64,000 nt of DNA, taken from NCBI GenBank assembly GCA_004020645.1, contig SAQL01000001.1, positions 337,176 to 401,175 of the forward strand, written 5' to 3'. Shown in pieces: positions 19,080-27,293 of this stretch (its first letter is position 1; every line of letters begins with the position of its first letter). This DNA comes from Mesorhizobium sp. GTDB taxonomy: Bacteria; Pseudomonadota; Alphaproteobacteria; Rhizobiales; Rhizobiaceae. Under the pieces are notes generated by a model. It had not been told where the DNA came from, did no database searches, and saw only the letters and a program-made list of their open reading frames with translations. The translations under genes and the position numbers were made by a program.

Positions 19080-21647
19080 ATGTCTGAATCCAACGCATCG
19101 ACCATTCTCTCGCCCGGCCTCAGCGAGGTCGAGGCGCAAGTGAGGCTCCTCGCCGAAGGGTTCAACGAATTGCCTGCGACCGGTAGGCGCACGCCGTTGC
19201 GGATTGCTCTTGAGGTCATGCGCGAACCGATGCTGGCTCTCCTGCTGGGTGGCGGCGCTGTCTACCTGCTTCTTGGCGATCTGCAAGAAGCGTTGATCCT
19301 GCTTGCCTTTGCCACATTGTCGGTAGGCATAACGATTGTTCAGGAGGCGCGGACGGAACGCGTTCTGGAGGCATTGCGTGATCTTACGAGCCCCCGTGCC
19401 CTCGTGATACGCGACGGTGAAAGCAAGCGCATTGCGGGTCGCGAGGTGGTGCGGGGCGATTTGGTTGTCCTGGGCGAGGGGGACCGGGTCCCGGCCGACA
19501 TGCTGCTGATCCAGAGTGCAGACCTCCAGACCGATGAGTCTTTCCTGACGGGCGAATCCGTCCCGGTGCGCAAGATTGCAGGCAAAGATGGCCAGCTGCC
19601 AGCCGAGCGCCGTCCAGGTGGAGACGACCTGCCTTTCGCCTTTTCCGGATCACTCGTTGTTCGCGGTTCAGGCGTCGGCGAAGTTCTGGCGACCGGGCCG
19701 CGCAGCCAAATCGGTGCGATCGGGCAATCGCTCAGTTCGATGGAGACCGAAGCACCCCGCTTGCAGCGACAAACAAAACGCCTTGTCGGCATATTCGCAC
19801 TCGTCGGCGGCGCGGTCAGTGTCCTCGCGGTCATGCTTTATGGCGTTTTGCGCGGGGGATGGCTTGATGCGGTGCTGGCAGGCATTGCGCTCGGCATGTC
19901 GATGCTGCCGGAAGAGTTTCCCATGGTGTTGACGATTTTCATGGCCATGGGCGCCTGGCGCATCTCGCAGGCACGCGTGCTCACCCGTCGCGCGGCAGCA
20001 ATTGAAACGCTTGGCTCGGCAACGGTTCTCTGCACGGACAAGACCGGAACGCTGACCGAGAACCGCATGACAATAACAGAACTGAGAACGCCGGACGGCA
20101 AACTGCTCCGTTTGCCAGACGGCGCGAACGGAGCGATGCCGGCGGCATTCGGCGAACTGGTCGAGCTCGGCGTGCTCGCCAGTGCCGAGATTCCTTTTGA
20201 TCCGATGGAAAGGGCATTTCACAACCTTGCCAAGGAGCGGGGGCTTGGGTGGGAAGAGTCGAACAGCTCTGATCGGAAACTGGTCCGCATCTATGGTCTG
20301 CGCCCCGACTTGCTCGCCATGTCGAATGTGTGGCGGTCGGCGGCTGCCGGCAGCAATTGCCTGGTCGCCGCCAAGGGCTCGCCGGAGGCCATCGCGGCAC
20401 TTTGTCGTCTGAGTGCGGATCGTGTCGCTTCAGTCAAGGTTTCTGTGAACGCCATGGCAATCGAAGGACTCCGCGTCTTAGGCGTAGCGTGCGCCAGTCA
20501 TGCCGGCGACCAATTGCCCGACAAGCAGACTGGTTTCGATTTCGAATTCAGGGGCCTCGTCGGGCTGGCTGATCCTCTACGACCAGGCGTTCCGGATGCC
20601 GTGAGGGATTGCCGCGCCGCCGGTATTAGAGTGATCATGATCACCGGTGACTACCCGGCGACCGCAAGAGCAATTGCTGGCGATGCTGGGCTCGACTTCG
20701 AGGATGTCGTCACCGGTGAAATACTCAAGACACTGGACGATGCGGCCCTTTCGGCGCGCGTGAAGACCACAACGGTGTTCGCGCGGATCATGCCCGAGCA
20801 GAAACTGGCGATCGTCAGAGCCATGAAGGCCAATGGCGAGATTGTCGCCATGACGGGAGACGGCGTCAACGATGCCCCCTCCCTGAAAGCCGCCAATATT
20901 GGCGTTGCCATGGGAGGCCGCGGCACGGATGTCGCCCGCGAGGCATCCTCCATTGTCCTTCTCGACGACGACTTCGGATCGATCGTCAAGGCCATACGGT
21001 TGGGCCGTCGCATCTATGACAATTTGCGTAAGGCGATGGGTTTCATCCTTGCCGTGCACGTGCCGATTGCCGGTTTGGCCCTACTTCCATTGCTGTTTGG
21101 ACTGCCCATCCTGTTCGGGCCAATTCACATCGCCTTTCTGGAGATGGTGATCGACCCGGTCTGCTCACTGGTTTTTGAAGCAGAAAACGAGGAGGACGAC
21201 ATAATGAAGCGTCCTCCGCGGGATCCGGAGGCGGCGCTCTTCTCGCGTCCGTTGATCGCGTGGAGCCTTGTACAGGGTTTTCTGGCTTTCGTGCTCGTTG
21301 CGGGCATTTTTCTTCTCGGCTTGCGCTGGGAAATGCCAGAGGATGAGATTCGCGCGTTGACGTTCTTCTCATTGGTGTTGACGATCGTCGGGCTGATTTT
21401 CGTCAACCGCACGTTCAGCGAGTCGCTGCTGATTGCGCTGTTGCGGCCAAATCGATCGCTTATGGTTGTCGTCGTGATCGTTGCTGCAGCACTTGGCGGC
21501 ACGCTTCTGTGGCCGCTTGCGAGTGGCCTCTTCCAATTCGGGCCGCTGCACCTGGATGATCTTGCCGTCACGCTTGCGTCCGGGATCGCTGTGTTGGTCT
21601 GCCTTGAGTTGTTGAAACACTTCTGGCGGCAGCGCCTGAACGCTTGA
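19080..21647 (+). CDS. HAD-IC cation-translocating P-type ATPase
   Basis: An ~855-residue ATPase of the P2/P3-like group. It has an N-terminal actuator with DESFLTGESVPV, the phosphorylation motif LCTDKTGTLTENRMT, the P-domain TGDYPATA and [20 protein letters not shown], and about ten membrane helices. Helix 4 reads MLPEEFPMVLTIF, where Ca2+ pumps have PEGLP; helix 6 contains IDPVCSLVFEAE. No heavy-metal domain or CPx motif is present. The transported ion cannot be assigned. The frame is open from 18729, but the ATG at 19080 gives the usual family N-terminus (SPGLSEVEAQVRLLAEGFNE); 19005 is an alternative. It follows phosphoketolase on the same strand after about 250 bp. Confidence 0.9.
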   Translation: MSESNASTILSPGLSEVEAQVRLLAEGFNELPATGRRTPLRIALEVMREPMLALLLGGGAVYLLLGDLQEALILLAFATLSVGITIVQEARTERVLEALRDLTSPRALVIRDGESKRIAGREVVRGDLVVLGEGDRVPADMLLIQSADLQTDESFLTGESVPVRKIAGKDGQLPAERRPGGDDLPFAFSGSLVVRGSGVGEVLATGPRSQIGAIGQSLSSMETEAPRLQRQTKRLVGIFALVGGAVSVLAVMLYGVLRGGWLDAVLAGIALGMSMLPEEFPMVLTIFMAMGAWRISQARVLTRRAAAIETLGSATVLCTDKTGTLTENRMTITELRTPDGKLLRLPDGANGAMPAAFGELVELGVLASAEIPFDPMERAFHNLAKERGLGWEESNSSDRKLVRIYGLRPDLLAMSNVWRSAAAGSNCLVAAKGSPEAIAALCRLSADRVASVKVSVNAMAIEGLRVLGVACASHAGDQLPDKQTGFDFEFRGLVGLADPLRPGVPDAVRDCRAAGIRVIMITGDYPATARAIAGDAGLDFEDVVTGEILKTLDDAALSARVKTTTVFARIMPEQKLAIVRAMKANGEIVAMTGDGVNDAPSLKAANIGVAMGGRGTDVAREASSIVLLDDDFGSIVKAIRLGRRIYDNLRKAMGFILAVHVPIAGLALLPLLFGLPILFGPIHIAFLEMVIDPVCSLVFEAENEEDDIMKRPPRDPEAALFSRPLIAWSLVQGFLAFVLVAGIFLLGLRWEMPEDEIRALTFFSLVLTIVGLIFVNRTFSESLLIALLRPNRSLMVVVVIVAAALGGTLLWPLASGLFQFGPLHLDDLAVTLASGIAVLVCLELLKHFWRQRLNA

Positions 21648-21880
21648 CCGACCCGGTTGCGCGTACGCAGCAGTACTGATCAGCTCACCTATGCCGCCGT
21701 CGATGCATTGCGAATGAGGCAGGCAGGCGCAAGAAGAAGCAATGAGGCGATTAGCGACGGTCACCAGCATCGAAGAGGGCCACACCTGCGAGCGGCATGG
21801 CATCGCCGACGCCGACCGGCAGCAGCCGAAGTCAGCGCCGCCTGGATCGGCCGGGCGGCAGGGCAAATGGCCGGTGGGCG

Positions 21881-21894
21881 TTGATCTGGATCTA
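21881..21894. promoter_or_regulatory. FNR/FixK-like box (9/10)
   Basis: TTGAT-CTGG-ATCTA matches the consensus at 9 of 10 positions, ~135 bp before the DUF6064 start; a second, weaker site lies 86 bp downstream. Confidence 0.5.
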
Positions 21895-21966
21895 CCGACC
21901 CTGACTTGAGGGGCCTTCAAGTCGGAGAGGGCCGCGTGAGTGAGAGCGAATTGCGAGGCCGCTGAT

Positions 21967-21980
21967 TTGTGCCAGATCAA
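21967..21980. promoter_or_regulatory. FNR/FixK-like box (8/10)
   Basis: TTGTG-CCAG-ATCAA has a perfect right half. With activation from about -41.5 the transcript would begin near 22015, just ahead of the DUF6064 start at 22029. Confidence 0.45.
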
Positions 21981-22028
21981 TTGAGATCCTGCGACCAGGG
22001 CTATGGTGAAGCGCGAGGAGACACGCTG

Positions 22029-22676
22029 ATGTTGCCCTTCACGCGCGATCAGTTTCTCGCTAACCTGGTTTCTTACAACGAGGGCATCTGGCCGGTGCAA
22101 GTGGCGGCATTTGCCCTTGGCTTGCTTGCCATGGCCTTGTTGTTTTGGCGACCGCGAATGGCGGATCGTCTGATCACTGGCATCCTGGCGATCATGTGGC
22201 TGTGGACCGGCGTTGCGTATCATTGGTTCCATTTCACCCAGATCAACAGGGCCGCGCTCATCTTTGGAGTCCTCTTCGTCGCGCAGGGAGCCATTCTGGC
22301 CTATGTTGGTCTCGTCAGGAACCAACTGCGGTTCGGCTTGAGTTTTGGACCTGCAGCAATCGTGGGAATTGGCTTCGTCGCCTATGCGGCCGTCCTTTAC
22401 CCACTTCTCGGCATCTGGACAGGTCACGCATATCCGGAAATGCCGGTGTTCGGTGTCACCCCCTGTCCGGTGACGATTTTCACTTTCGGATTCTTCCTTC
22501 TTGCGAAGCCGCCCGTGTCGCGATGGGTGCTCGCGATCCCATTCATCTGGTCGTTGATCGGAGGGGGTGCAGCGTTCCTCCTCGGCGTGCCGCAAGACTG
22601 GTTACTTCTGGTCAGCGGTGTTGTTGCGGTCCCGTTGGTGGTCGCCTGTCGCAGCAACCTCAATGTGAAGGCCTGA
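22029..22676 (+). CDS. DUF6064-family membrane protein
   Basis: A 215-residue integral membrane protein with about seven hydrophobic segments (for example VQVAAFALGLLAMALLFW, ALIFGVLFVAQGAILAYVGL and a C-terminal WLLLVSGVVAVPLVVA). The N-terminus MLPFTRDQFLANLVSYNEGI and the inner PVFGVTPCPVTIFTFG are typical of the DUF6064 family, whose function is unknown. I chose the ATG at 22029 because the frame upstream has no ribosome site whereas GCGAGGAGA precedes this one. It is monocistronic, with two FNR/FixK-like boxes upstream, so induction by low oxygen is plausible. Confidence 0.8.
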   Translation: MLPFTRDQFLANLVSYNEGIWPVQVAAFALGLLAMALLFWRPRMADRLITGILAIMWLWTGVAYHWFHFTQINRAALIFGVLFVAQGAILAYVGLVRNQLRFGLSFGPAAIVGIGFVAYAAVLYPLLGIWTGHAYPEMPVFGVTPCPVTIFTFGFFLLAKPPVSRWVLAIPFIWSLIGGGAAFLLGVPQDWLLLVSGVVAVPLVVACRSNLNVKA

Positions 22677-22815
22677 AATCCTGAGAAGCCAATGCCGCAC
22701 ATGACCTTCACCGACCGACTTGCCCCAACGGCGCCGCTCCATGATGTGCTGAAGCTGTGGCTTGAGCTGCAATCTTGGGAATTCGGTCAACTTCACCGAA
22801 TTCGTTAGCATCACA

Positions 22816-22985
22816 TCATAACGATCTGATCTTCGCGGTCTTTGTCTGCGGGTCACAATAAATGCCGTAAAGCGTCTGCAGGATGCGCTCGACCTCCACC
22901 GAAGCCAGCCGAACCTGCTGGGCGTCGCGACGGGTATCGACCAGCTTCAGCGCCCGCAGCTGCGCCATTGCTGCGAGAGCGCCGA
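22816..22985 (-). pseudogene. ArsR/SmtB-family regulator, C-terminal fragment
   Basis: On the minus strand, codons ending at the stop 22816-22818 read MAQLRALKLVDTRRDAQQVR and then EVERILQTLYGIYCD. This matches the recognition-helix end, wing and last helix of ArsR proteins. Just upstream, in another frame, ALSQQWRSC resembles the start of the recognition helix. No start codon or N-terminal half is present, so this is a decayed remnant lying downstream of the first FixK-like gene. Confidence 0.6.
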
Positions 22986-23060
22986 TTGGTCTCAATCGTT
23001 GGAACTGGTATGACAGGGACCGCCTACGGTGTGCCGCGCGCGGTAACTAGCCAAGTTGCG

Positions 23061-23693
23061 TCATTCGCTCATATTGTGAAGCGTGTCGTGTTTGACGATC
23101 TCGATGCTGCGCAGGCTGGGCAGGCGGATGACGCCCTTGTCCTTCAGCCGGGTAAAAACCCGCGATACGGTCTCGATGGTGAGGCCGAGATAATCGCCGA
23201 TATCCATGCGCGACATCGGCAGTTCGACCTGCCGCAACCCGCCCTGCCGCTCCGCCATGTCGACCAGGAACGCGGCGACGCGTTCGATGGCATTCTGGCG
23301 GCCGAGGACCAAGAGGTGTTCCTGCGCTCTCGTCAGGCCCTTGAGCGCCAACGGCAGCAGCTGACGGGAGATATCCGCACCAGTAGCAAAGCGGAAGACG
23401 CGGACACCAGTGGCGTTGATATGATGGGTGGTGTCGGCTTCGAAGCCGAATGTCTCTCCAGCCAGATGGAAGGCGCTTATCTGACGGCGGCCGTCGGCAA
23501 GCAGGCGGTAGACACGGACCGCCCCAAACTCGACCTGGTAGAAGGCTCCGGCCTTCTCGCCCTGGGCATAGATTTCCGAACCGGCGGGAAAGAAACTGAC
23601 CGGCTGCAACGGCGGGGCGTCGAAAGCCTCTAGCAGGCTCGACTGGGTGGAGCTTGGCGACAGTGCAATTCTGGGCGCTGCGTAGGTTTGCAT
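23061..23693 (-). CDS. FixK-type Crp/Fnr transcriptional regulator (copy 1)
   Basis: A 210-residue regulator starting at the ATG ending at 23693. The N-terminal cyclic-nucleotide-like beta-roll contains GSEIYAQGEKAGAFYQVEFG and GRRQISAFHLAGETFGFEAD. The C-terminal winged HTH has MSRMDIGDYLGLTIETVSRV, where the E-TVSR recognition helix is the FNR/FixK type that reads TTGAT. No cysteine is present in the protein, so it lacks the FNR iron-sulfur cluster and is FixK-like. Compared with the near-identical copy at 44 kb it lacks five residues (FFAEA) after THH, an in-frame 15-bp deletion near 23420. The upstream 36 bp are shared with copy 2. It probably controls the boxes in this window. Confidence 0.9.
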   Translation of the reverse strand: MQTYAAPRIALSPSSTQSSLLEAFDAPPLQPVSFFPAGSEIYAQGEKAGAFYQVEFGAVRVYRLLADGRRQISAFHLAGETFGFEADTTHHINATGVRVFRFATGADISRQLLPLALKGLTRAQEHLLVLGRQNAIERVAAFLVDMAERQGGLRQVELPMSRMDIGDYLGLTIETVSRVFTRLKDKGVIRLPSLRSIEIVKHDTLHNMSE

Positions 23694-23748
23694 GGCTGTT
23701 TTCCCGGTTGATCCGTTGTGACAGCAATCGGGCGAATTCACGTCTCGC

Positions 23749-23784
23749 GAAATTCGGTTATGTCCCTACAGGAAACTACCTAGA
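23749..23784 (-). promoter_or_regulatory. Conserved block upstream of fixK-like copy 1
   Basis: On the plus strand this reads TCGCGAAATTCGGTTATGTC then CCTACAGGAAACTACCTAG. It is identical but for one base to 44767-44803 upstream of copy 2. It lies ~55-90 bp before the start codon, where a FixJ- or FixK-type activator site or promoter would be expected. Confidence 0.55.
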
Positions 23785-23840
23785 ACCTCGACCGGGCGGC
23801 CCCCCAGGCCGCTGATGATGGGCAGTTGGTCCGGGCATCA

Positions 23841-23854
23841 TTGATCCCCGTCAA
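23841..23854. promoter_or_regulatory. FNR/FixK-like box (9/10)
   Basis: TTGAT-CCCC-GTCAA lies ~105 bp before the CDP-archaeol synthase-like gene and ~150 bp before the divergent fixK-like gene; the spacing favours the former. Confidence 0.55.
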
Positions 23855-23952
23855 ACGCGGGCCCGGCATTGTGATTGATACTTGTCTTTGGTGCGCACAG
23901 CCAGGCGCGCTACTTTCCGCTAGGATGTCGGCCCTTGCGATATGAGAACAGT

Positions 23953-24449
23953 ATGACTGAGCTTCATTTATGGTCGATTGTTCAATGCCTCATCCTGCTG
24001 ACTCTCGCGAACGGCGTGCCTGTCATCGCCAAGAAAGTGTTTGGCGATTGGCTCACATGGCCAATTGATGGCGGTTGGCTTTTCTGGGACGGACAACCGC
24101 TCCTGGGTCGATCAAAGACGCTTCGCGGGTTCGTGCTGGCAATCCTTGCTGCAGCGATTGGCGGTCCTCTAGTGGGGCTCGATGTTGAAACAGGAGTCCT
24201 CATTGGTTTCAACGCTATGGTCGGCGACATACTGTCGAGCTTCCTCAAACGTCGCCTGCGATTGGTGCCAAGTGCCGAAGCACTGGGTCTCGATCAGGTG
24301 CCGGAATCCTGCTGCCCCTCGTCGCCGCCAAGACTTTCTTAGGGCTTTCGGTTTGGGACATTCTAATCGGCGTTGGCGCATTTTGGATCGGCGAACTCCT
24401 GGTCTCCCGGCTTCTCTATATGCTTCACGTCAGGGACAGACCCTACTAA
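23953..24449 (+). pseudogene. CDP-archaeol synthase (CarS/DUF46)-like membrane protein, frameshifted
   Basis: The frame from ATG 23953 encodes about five hydrophobic segments with NGVPVIAKKVFGDW, WDGQPLLGRSKTLRGF and FNAMVGDILSSFLKRRL, the conserved core of CarS-like CTP:lipid cytidylyltransferases. After LGLDQVPES the frame is lost. Reading one base over from ~24308 restores LLPLVAAKTFLGLSVWDIL and LVSRLLYMLHVRDRPY to a stop at 24449, so a single C appears to be missing. It may be a true pseudogene or a sequencing error. Bacterial members are uncharacterised lipid-activating enzymes. An FNR/FixK-like box precedes it. Its stop overlaps the stop of the convergent metallophosphoesterase. Confidence 0.8.
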
Positions 24450-25384
24450 TCCCTGCGGGCGAGATGGTGGAGTGTGATCTCGGGAAGGCAGTTGAGCCGT
24501 ACTGCAACGACACTCGAGCCGGCGCCGACCGAGGTGTAGCCCGTCATGCCATGATAAATCCAGGCGCCGACGCCCATCGCCCGTGGGAGTTTCGAATCCA
24601 GGGTAATCGGGAGTCCACCCGGCAGACAGATCTGGCCACCATGGGTGTGACCCGCGAGCAGCAAATCGAATCCAGCGTGGGCTGCCTGGCGATAGATCTC
24701 GGGGGTATGCGAAAGCAGGATCGAAAATGGGTCGGTCGGCACATCAGCCGCGGCCTTTTCTATATTGTCGACCCTGAAGAAATGGGCGTCGTCTATTCCA
24801 GCAAGATAGATGCGTTCTCCGCTCCGCTCGATCACATCGCGTTCGTTCATCAGCATGCGAATGCCCATGTCCTCCAAGGCCGGAACCATTCGAACCGTGT
24901 CGTGATTGCCGAGCACGCCGTATAGCGGTCCCTTGAGGGAGGCACGCACGCGGGCAACACCGTCCAAAGCGGCGTCGAACGGGCCGAAGGTCTTTGCGCG
25001 GAAATCTCCGGTCAGCACGCAGATGTCGTAGTCGGGATCAGAGACAAGCTCGATCACGCGATCCATCGCAGAACGGCTCATATCCGCATGAAGGTCGCTG
25101 AGGTGGAGGATCCGGAATCCTTCAAAACTACGTGGCAAGCTTGCCGACGTGATATTGTTGACGCGAAGTTGGACGTTTGCGGCATTGCGGCGCCCACGCC
25201 CATAGAGGCCAGTTAAGCGCAGCCCGTTGCGGATTACCGCATGGATCGAATACCAATTCTCCAAATGGAAGAAGTTCAGACCTTGGCCGAAAACTTGGGC
25301 TTCATGGTCCTCTTCGACCCCTAGACGCTGCCTGGCGTGAATCCGGCCAAGGCGTTCGTCCAACCTCGGGCTTATATCAATCAT
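24446..25384 (-). CDS. Calcineurin-like metallophosphoesterase
   Basis: A 312-residue protein. The dimetal phosphoesterase motifs are in order: LHLSDLHADM (~residue 92), ICVLTGDFRAK, VLGNHDTVRM, and near the end LLLAGHTHGGQICLPGG. This matches the YkuE-like group that acts on lipid or nucleotide phosphates near the membrane. The N-terminal ~80 residues precede the catalytic domain. The frame is open further upstream into the cytochrome gene, but the ATG ending at 25384 gives a sensible start. It follows the cytochrome c gene by 94 bp on the same strand, so both may be transcribed from the FNR/FixK box at 25929. A lipid-head-group role beside a CarS-like gene is only a guess. Confidence 0.85.
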   Translation of the reverse strand: MIDISPRLDERLGRIHARQRLGVEEDHEAQVFGQGLNFFHLENWYSIHAVIRNGLRLTGLYGRGRRNAANVQLRVNNITSASLPRSFEGFRILHLSDLHADMSRSAMDRVIELVSDPDYDICVLTGDFRAKTFGPFDAALDGVARVRASLKGPLYGVLGNHDTVRMVPALEDMGIRMLMNERDVIERSGERIYLAGIDDAHFFRVDNIEKAAADVPTDPFSILLSHTPEIYRQAAHAGFDLLLAGHTHGGQICLPGGLPITLDSKLPRAMGVGAWIYHGMTGYTSVGAGSSVVAVRLNCLPEITLHHLARRD

Positions 25385-25478
25385 AGCGGTCCAGAGCCAA
25401 GTTGGTTGGCGCTTCGGAACGTGCACCAATCCATCCACATACAGCAAGCCATTTGCGCGAACTTCGTGCTGCCGAAAT

Positions 25479-25877
25479 CTAATGCTGCAGCGTCTCGATG
25501 TAGCCGGCCAGGTTGTGAATGCGTTCCGTTGTGACGACCTCGCCGCCACTGGGGCCATAGACTTTTGCGTCTTCCTCGAGGAACTGGCGACCCCACACCG
25601 GCATCTCGCGATCGCCATGGCTTGGCAAGGCAAAGCGACCGTCGATTGTCGCGAAGACCCTCGAATAGGGAAACGAGCCGCCGTTCCGTTCGGATAGACG
25701 CGTCAGGTCGGCCGGACGCTTCAACAGCACATTGCCCAAAGGCCCATCGCCCTTGCCGTGGAGACCGTGGCAGACCGCGCAGGAGTTCAGGTATTCCGCC
25801 TCGCCATAACTCATTTCCTGCGCGGTGGACGCTTGGCAGGCCATGGTTGCGAGAGCTGCCGCTATGAGGAATTTCAT
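25479..25877 (-). CDS. Periplasmic class I cytochrome c
   Basis: A 132-residue precursor with an 18-20 residue Sec signal peptide (MKFLIAAALATMACQASTAQ). A single heme attachment motif CAVCH lies at about residues 33-37, followed by GKGDGPLGN. The likely axial methionine is in DREMPVWGRQF, a layout typical of small mono-heme electron carriers. It would shuttle electrons in the periplasm to a terminal oxidase or reductase. A perfect FNR/FixK box (25929-25942) is centred 58 bp before the start codon, so microaerobic induction is likely. The metallophosphoesterase gene follows on the same strand. Confidence 0.92.
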   Translation of the reverse strand: MKFLIAAALATMACQASTAQEMSYGEAEYLNSCAVCHGLHGKGDGPLGNVLLKRPADLTRLSERNGGSFPYSRVFATIDGRFALPSHGDREMPVWGRQFLEEDAKVYGPSGGEVVTTERIHNLAGYIETLQH

Positions 25878-25928
25878 CGGCGTGTTCCCAATTGGTGGCC
25901 AAGCCTACAGCGTCGGCACGCGGACACG

Positions 25929-25942
25929 TTGATCCGGATCAA
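25929..25942. promoter_or_regulatory. FNR/FixK box, perfect (10/10)
   Basis: TTGAT-CCGG-ATCAA lies between the divergent cytochrome c gene and the universal stress remnant. With activation from -41.5, transcripts would start near 25894 (minus) and 25977 (plus), both just ahead of start codons. Confidence 0.8.
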
Positions 25943-26046
25943 TTGCATAGGGGGCGGTCTTTGATTCAGCGCAATGAACACGGCGAGCCGTCTCGCCATT
26001 GTTGCAACGACGATTGAAATTTGAGGCAAAATCAGGAGCAGGCGCC

Positions 26047-26477
26047 ATGGCTTTCAAAACGATCCTTGCGGTTACAGGACCGAGCCAGGGTGACGGCGAT
26101 CTCAAACTTGCCGCCGGCCTGTGCGAGCAGTTTGGTGCCCATCTTTCCGTGCTCGTTCTCGTGCTTGCGGCACCACCCTCGGGCGGTGGATATGCCGCTG
26201 CAGTTTCACCGGCGTGGCTGGAGGAACGCCGGGCCGACCTCAAGAGGCTTAAAGAGCGAACTTCGGTCGTTTCCGCATTCCTTTCCCAAATCGTCACATC
26301 GGGCGATCTGATCGACAACTATCCCGACACTGCCTGGGCCGACGAAACGATCGGCCGACGTGCCCGCTATGCCGATATTACGGTTATCGGACCGGAGTTG
26401 CTTGCCGGCGCAACTTCGGCGGTGTCACCAAGTCGATGCTTGAGGATCCATCGATGCCGATCCTTATGGCGCGGTAG
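26047..26477 (+). pseudogene. Universal stress protein remnant with internal deletion
   Basis: The ATG at 26047 opens a UspA-like N-terminal half (MAFKTILAVTGPSQGDGDLK, then RRARYADITVIGPEL, ~115 residues). Next, in another frame, come the last residues of a UspA domain, GGVTKSMLEDPSMPILMAR, to the stop at 26475-26477. The middle, including most of the second domain, is missing, so an out-of-frame internal deletion has killed the gene. A perfect FNR/FixK box precedes it and a strong terminator follows. Both flanks of a formerly low-oxygen-induced unit thus survive. Confidence 0.8.
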
Positions 26478-26500
26478 CAATGCAAGGACTGAAAACTGCC

Positions 26501-26530
26501 GGGCCGGCGCGATCTGCCGGCCCTTGTTTT
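26501..26530 (+). terminator. Rho-independent terminator
   Basis: An 8-bp perfect GC stem GGGCCGGC/GCCGGCCC with a 7-base loop (GCGATCT) is followed by TTGTTTT. It stands 23 bp after the stop of the universal stress remnant. Confidence 0.85.
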
Positions 26531-26582
26531 GGAAGATCCGTCACGTGCTGTTCTGCGCGAGGCGTCAACTGGCAAAAACGGC

Positions 26583-27060
26583 CTACTCGCTTGCTTCCCG
26601 GCCCGACACCTGCTCGATGAGGATCCGGAAGAAGACGTGCGGCGTGCTATCTGACACGGGAGGCATGACAGGCTTGAACGCGCCAGGGTCCCACCAGTCG
26701 GCGTGCTTGCTCAACACCGACCATGCATGATTGCGCTGAACCTTGTGGCCGATCCGATCCGGCAGTTCTTCAAAGCGGCCGTCGACAATCACGCTTCTCC
26801 ATCCGCGTCCCTGGCCGTGTTCCTCGACCTGAGCGCACACCAGGGGATTGGCCCGCATCCAGTCGATTTTCTTACCCAGCAAGGAGAACGCATAGAGGTG
26901 ACTGTCGGCGTAGGCGTACACCACGGCAAGGATCTGGCGACTCGTCGTAACCGCCGAGCTACACCACCTGATGGGACACGACCGAGCCAGCCGAGTTCGC
27001 CTCGCCAGACTGCACATAGAGCCTCAAGATCGCAGACACCGGAATAAGGCGATCGTGGTC
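26583..27060 (-). pseudogene. PNPOx-like (pyridoxamine 5'-phosphate oxidase-related) protein, decayed N-terminus
   Basis: The C-terminal ~110 residues are intact: ILAVVYAYADSHLYAFSLLG, then WRSVIVDGRFEELPD, NHAWSVLSKHADWW and HVFFRILIEQVSGREASE. They align with the intact paralogue at 35966-36415, which has the same HAWSLL...WW and LFFRI stretches. Before YAYA the expected FMN-binding start (family pattern M-x-x-E-C and RLAC) cannot be read in one frame; GLGRLG-like pieces appear in other frames. I therefore call it a pseudogene. If a start at 27017 is used, a short protein could still be made, but its first 30 residues do not match the family. Confidence 0.6.
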
Positions 27061-27293
27061 ACCAAAATTCGTTCACGTCCGGCTTGTGAAAGCCGATTGC
27101 CGTCGGAGAGGCAAAGCCAAGCCTTCCGAGCGATCCATGGACCATGCTCAAGAGCCTGCGAGGTCTAGCTCAAGTGCGGGCGCAACCATCTCGTGGATCA
27201 GGAGTGAAATCGGGTGGCGCCAGGCTGCGCGGACAGGAAGGACGGAAATCCAGAACCACAGCCGACGTGCGCGAAATCGCACTTGCGCTGACC

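Larger units (their letters stand above)
21648..22028. other. Intergenic region carrying two FNR/FixK-like boxes
   Basis: No gene is seen. Two sites described separately lie at 21881 and 21967, and an ACTTGA/TCAAGT hairpin at 21904-21922 sits between them. The region probably serves as the promoter of the DUF6064 gene. Confidence 0.5.

Noticed and set aside
21904..21922. ACTTGA-N7-TCAAGT as a third FNR-like site
   Set aside because: Spacing and half-sites differ from TTGAT-N4-ATCAA; it is a simple hairpin of unknown meaning.
22842..23633. A 263-residue plus-strand frame over the FixK-like gene
   Set aside because: It is the reverse-strand shadow of the regulator; the same artefact appears over copy 2 at 44 kb.
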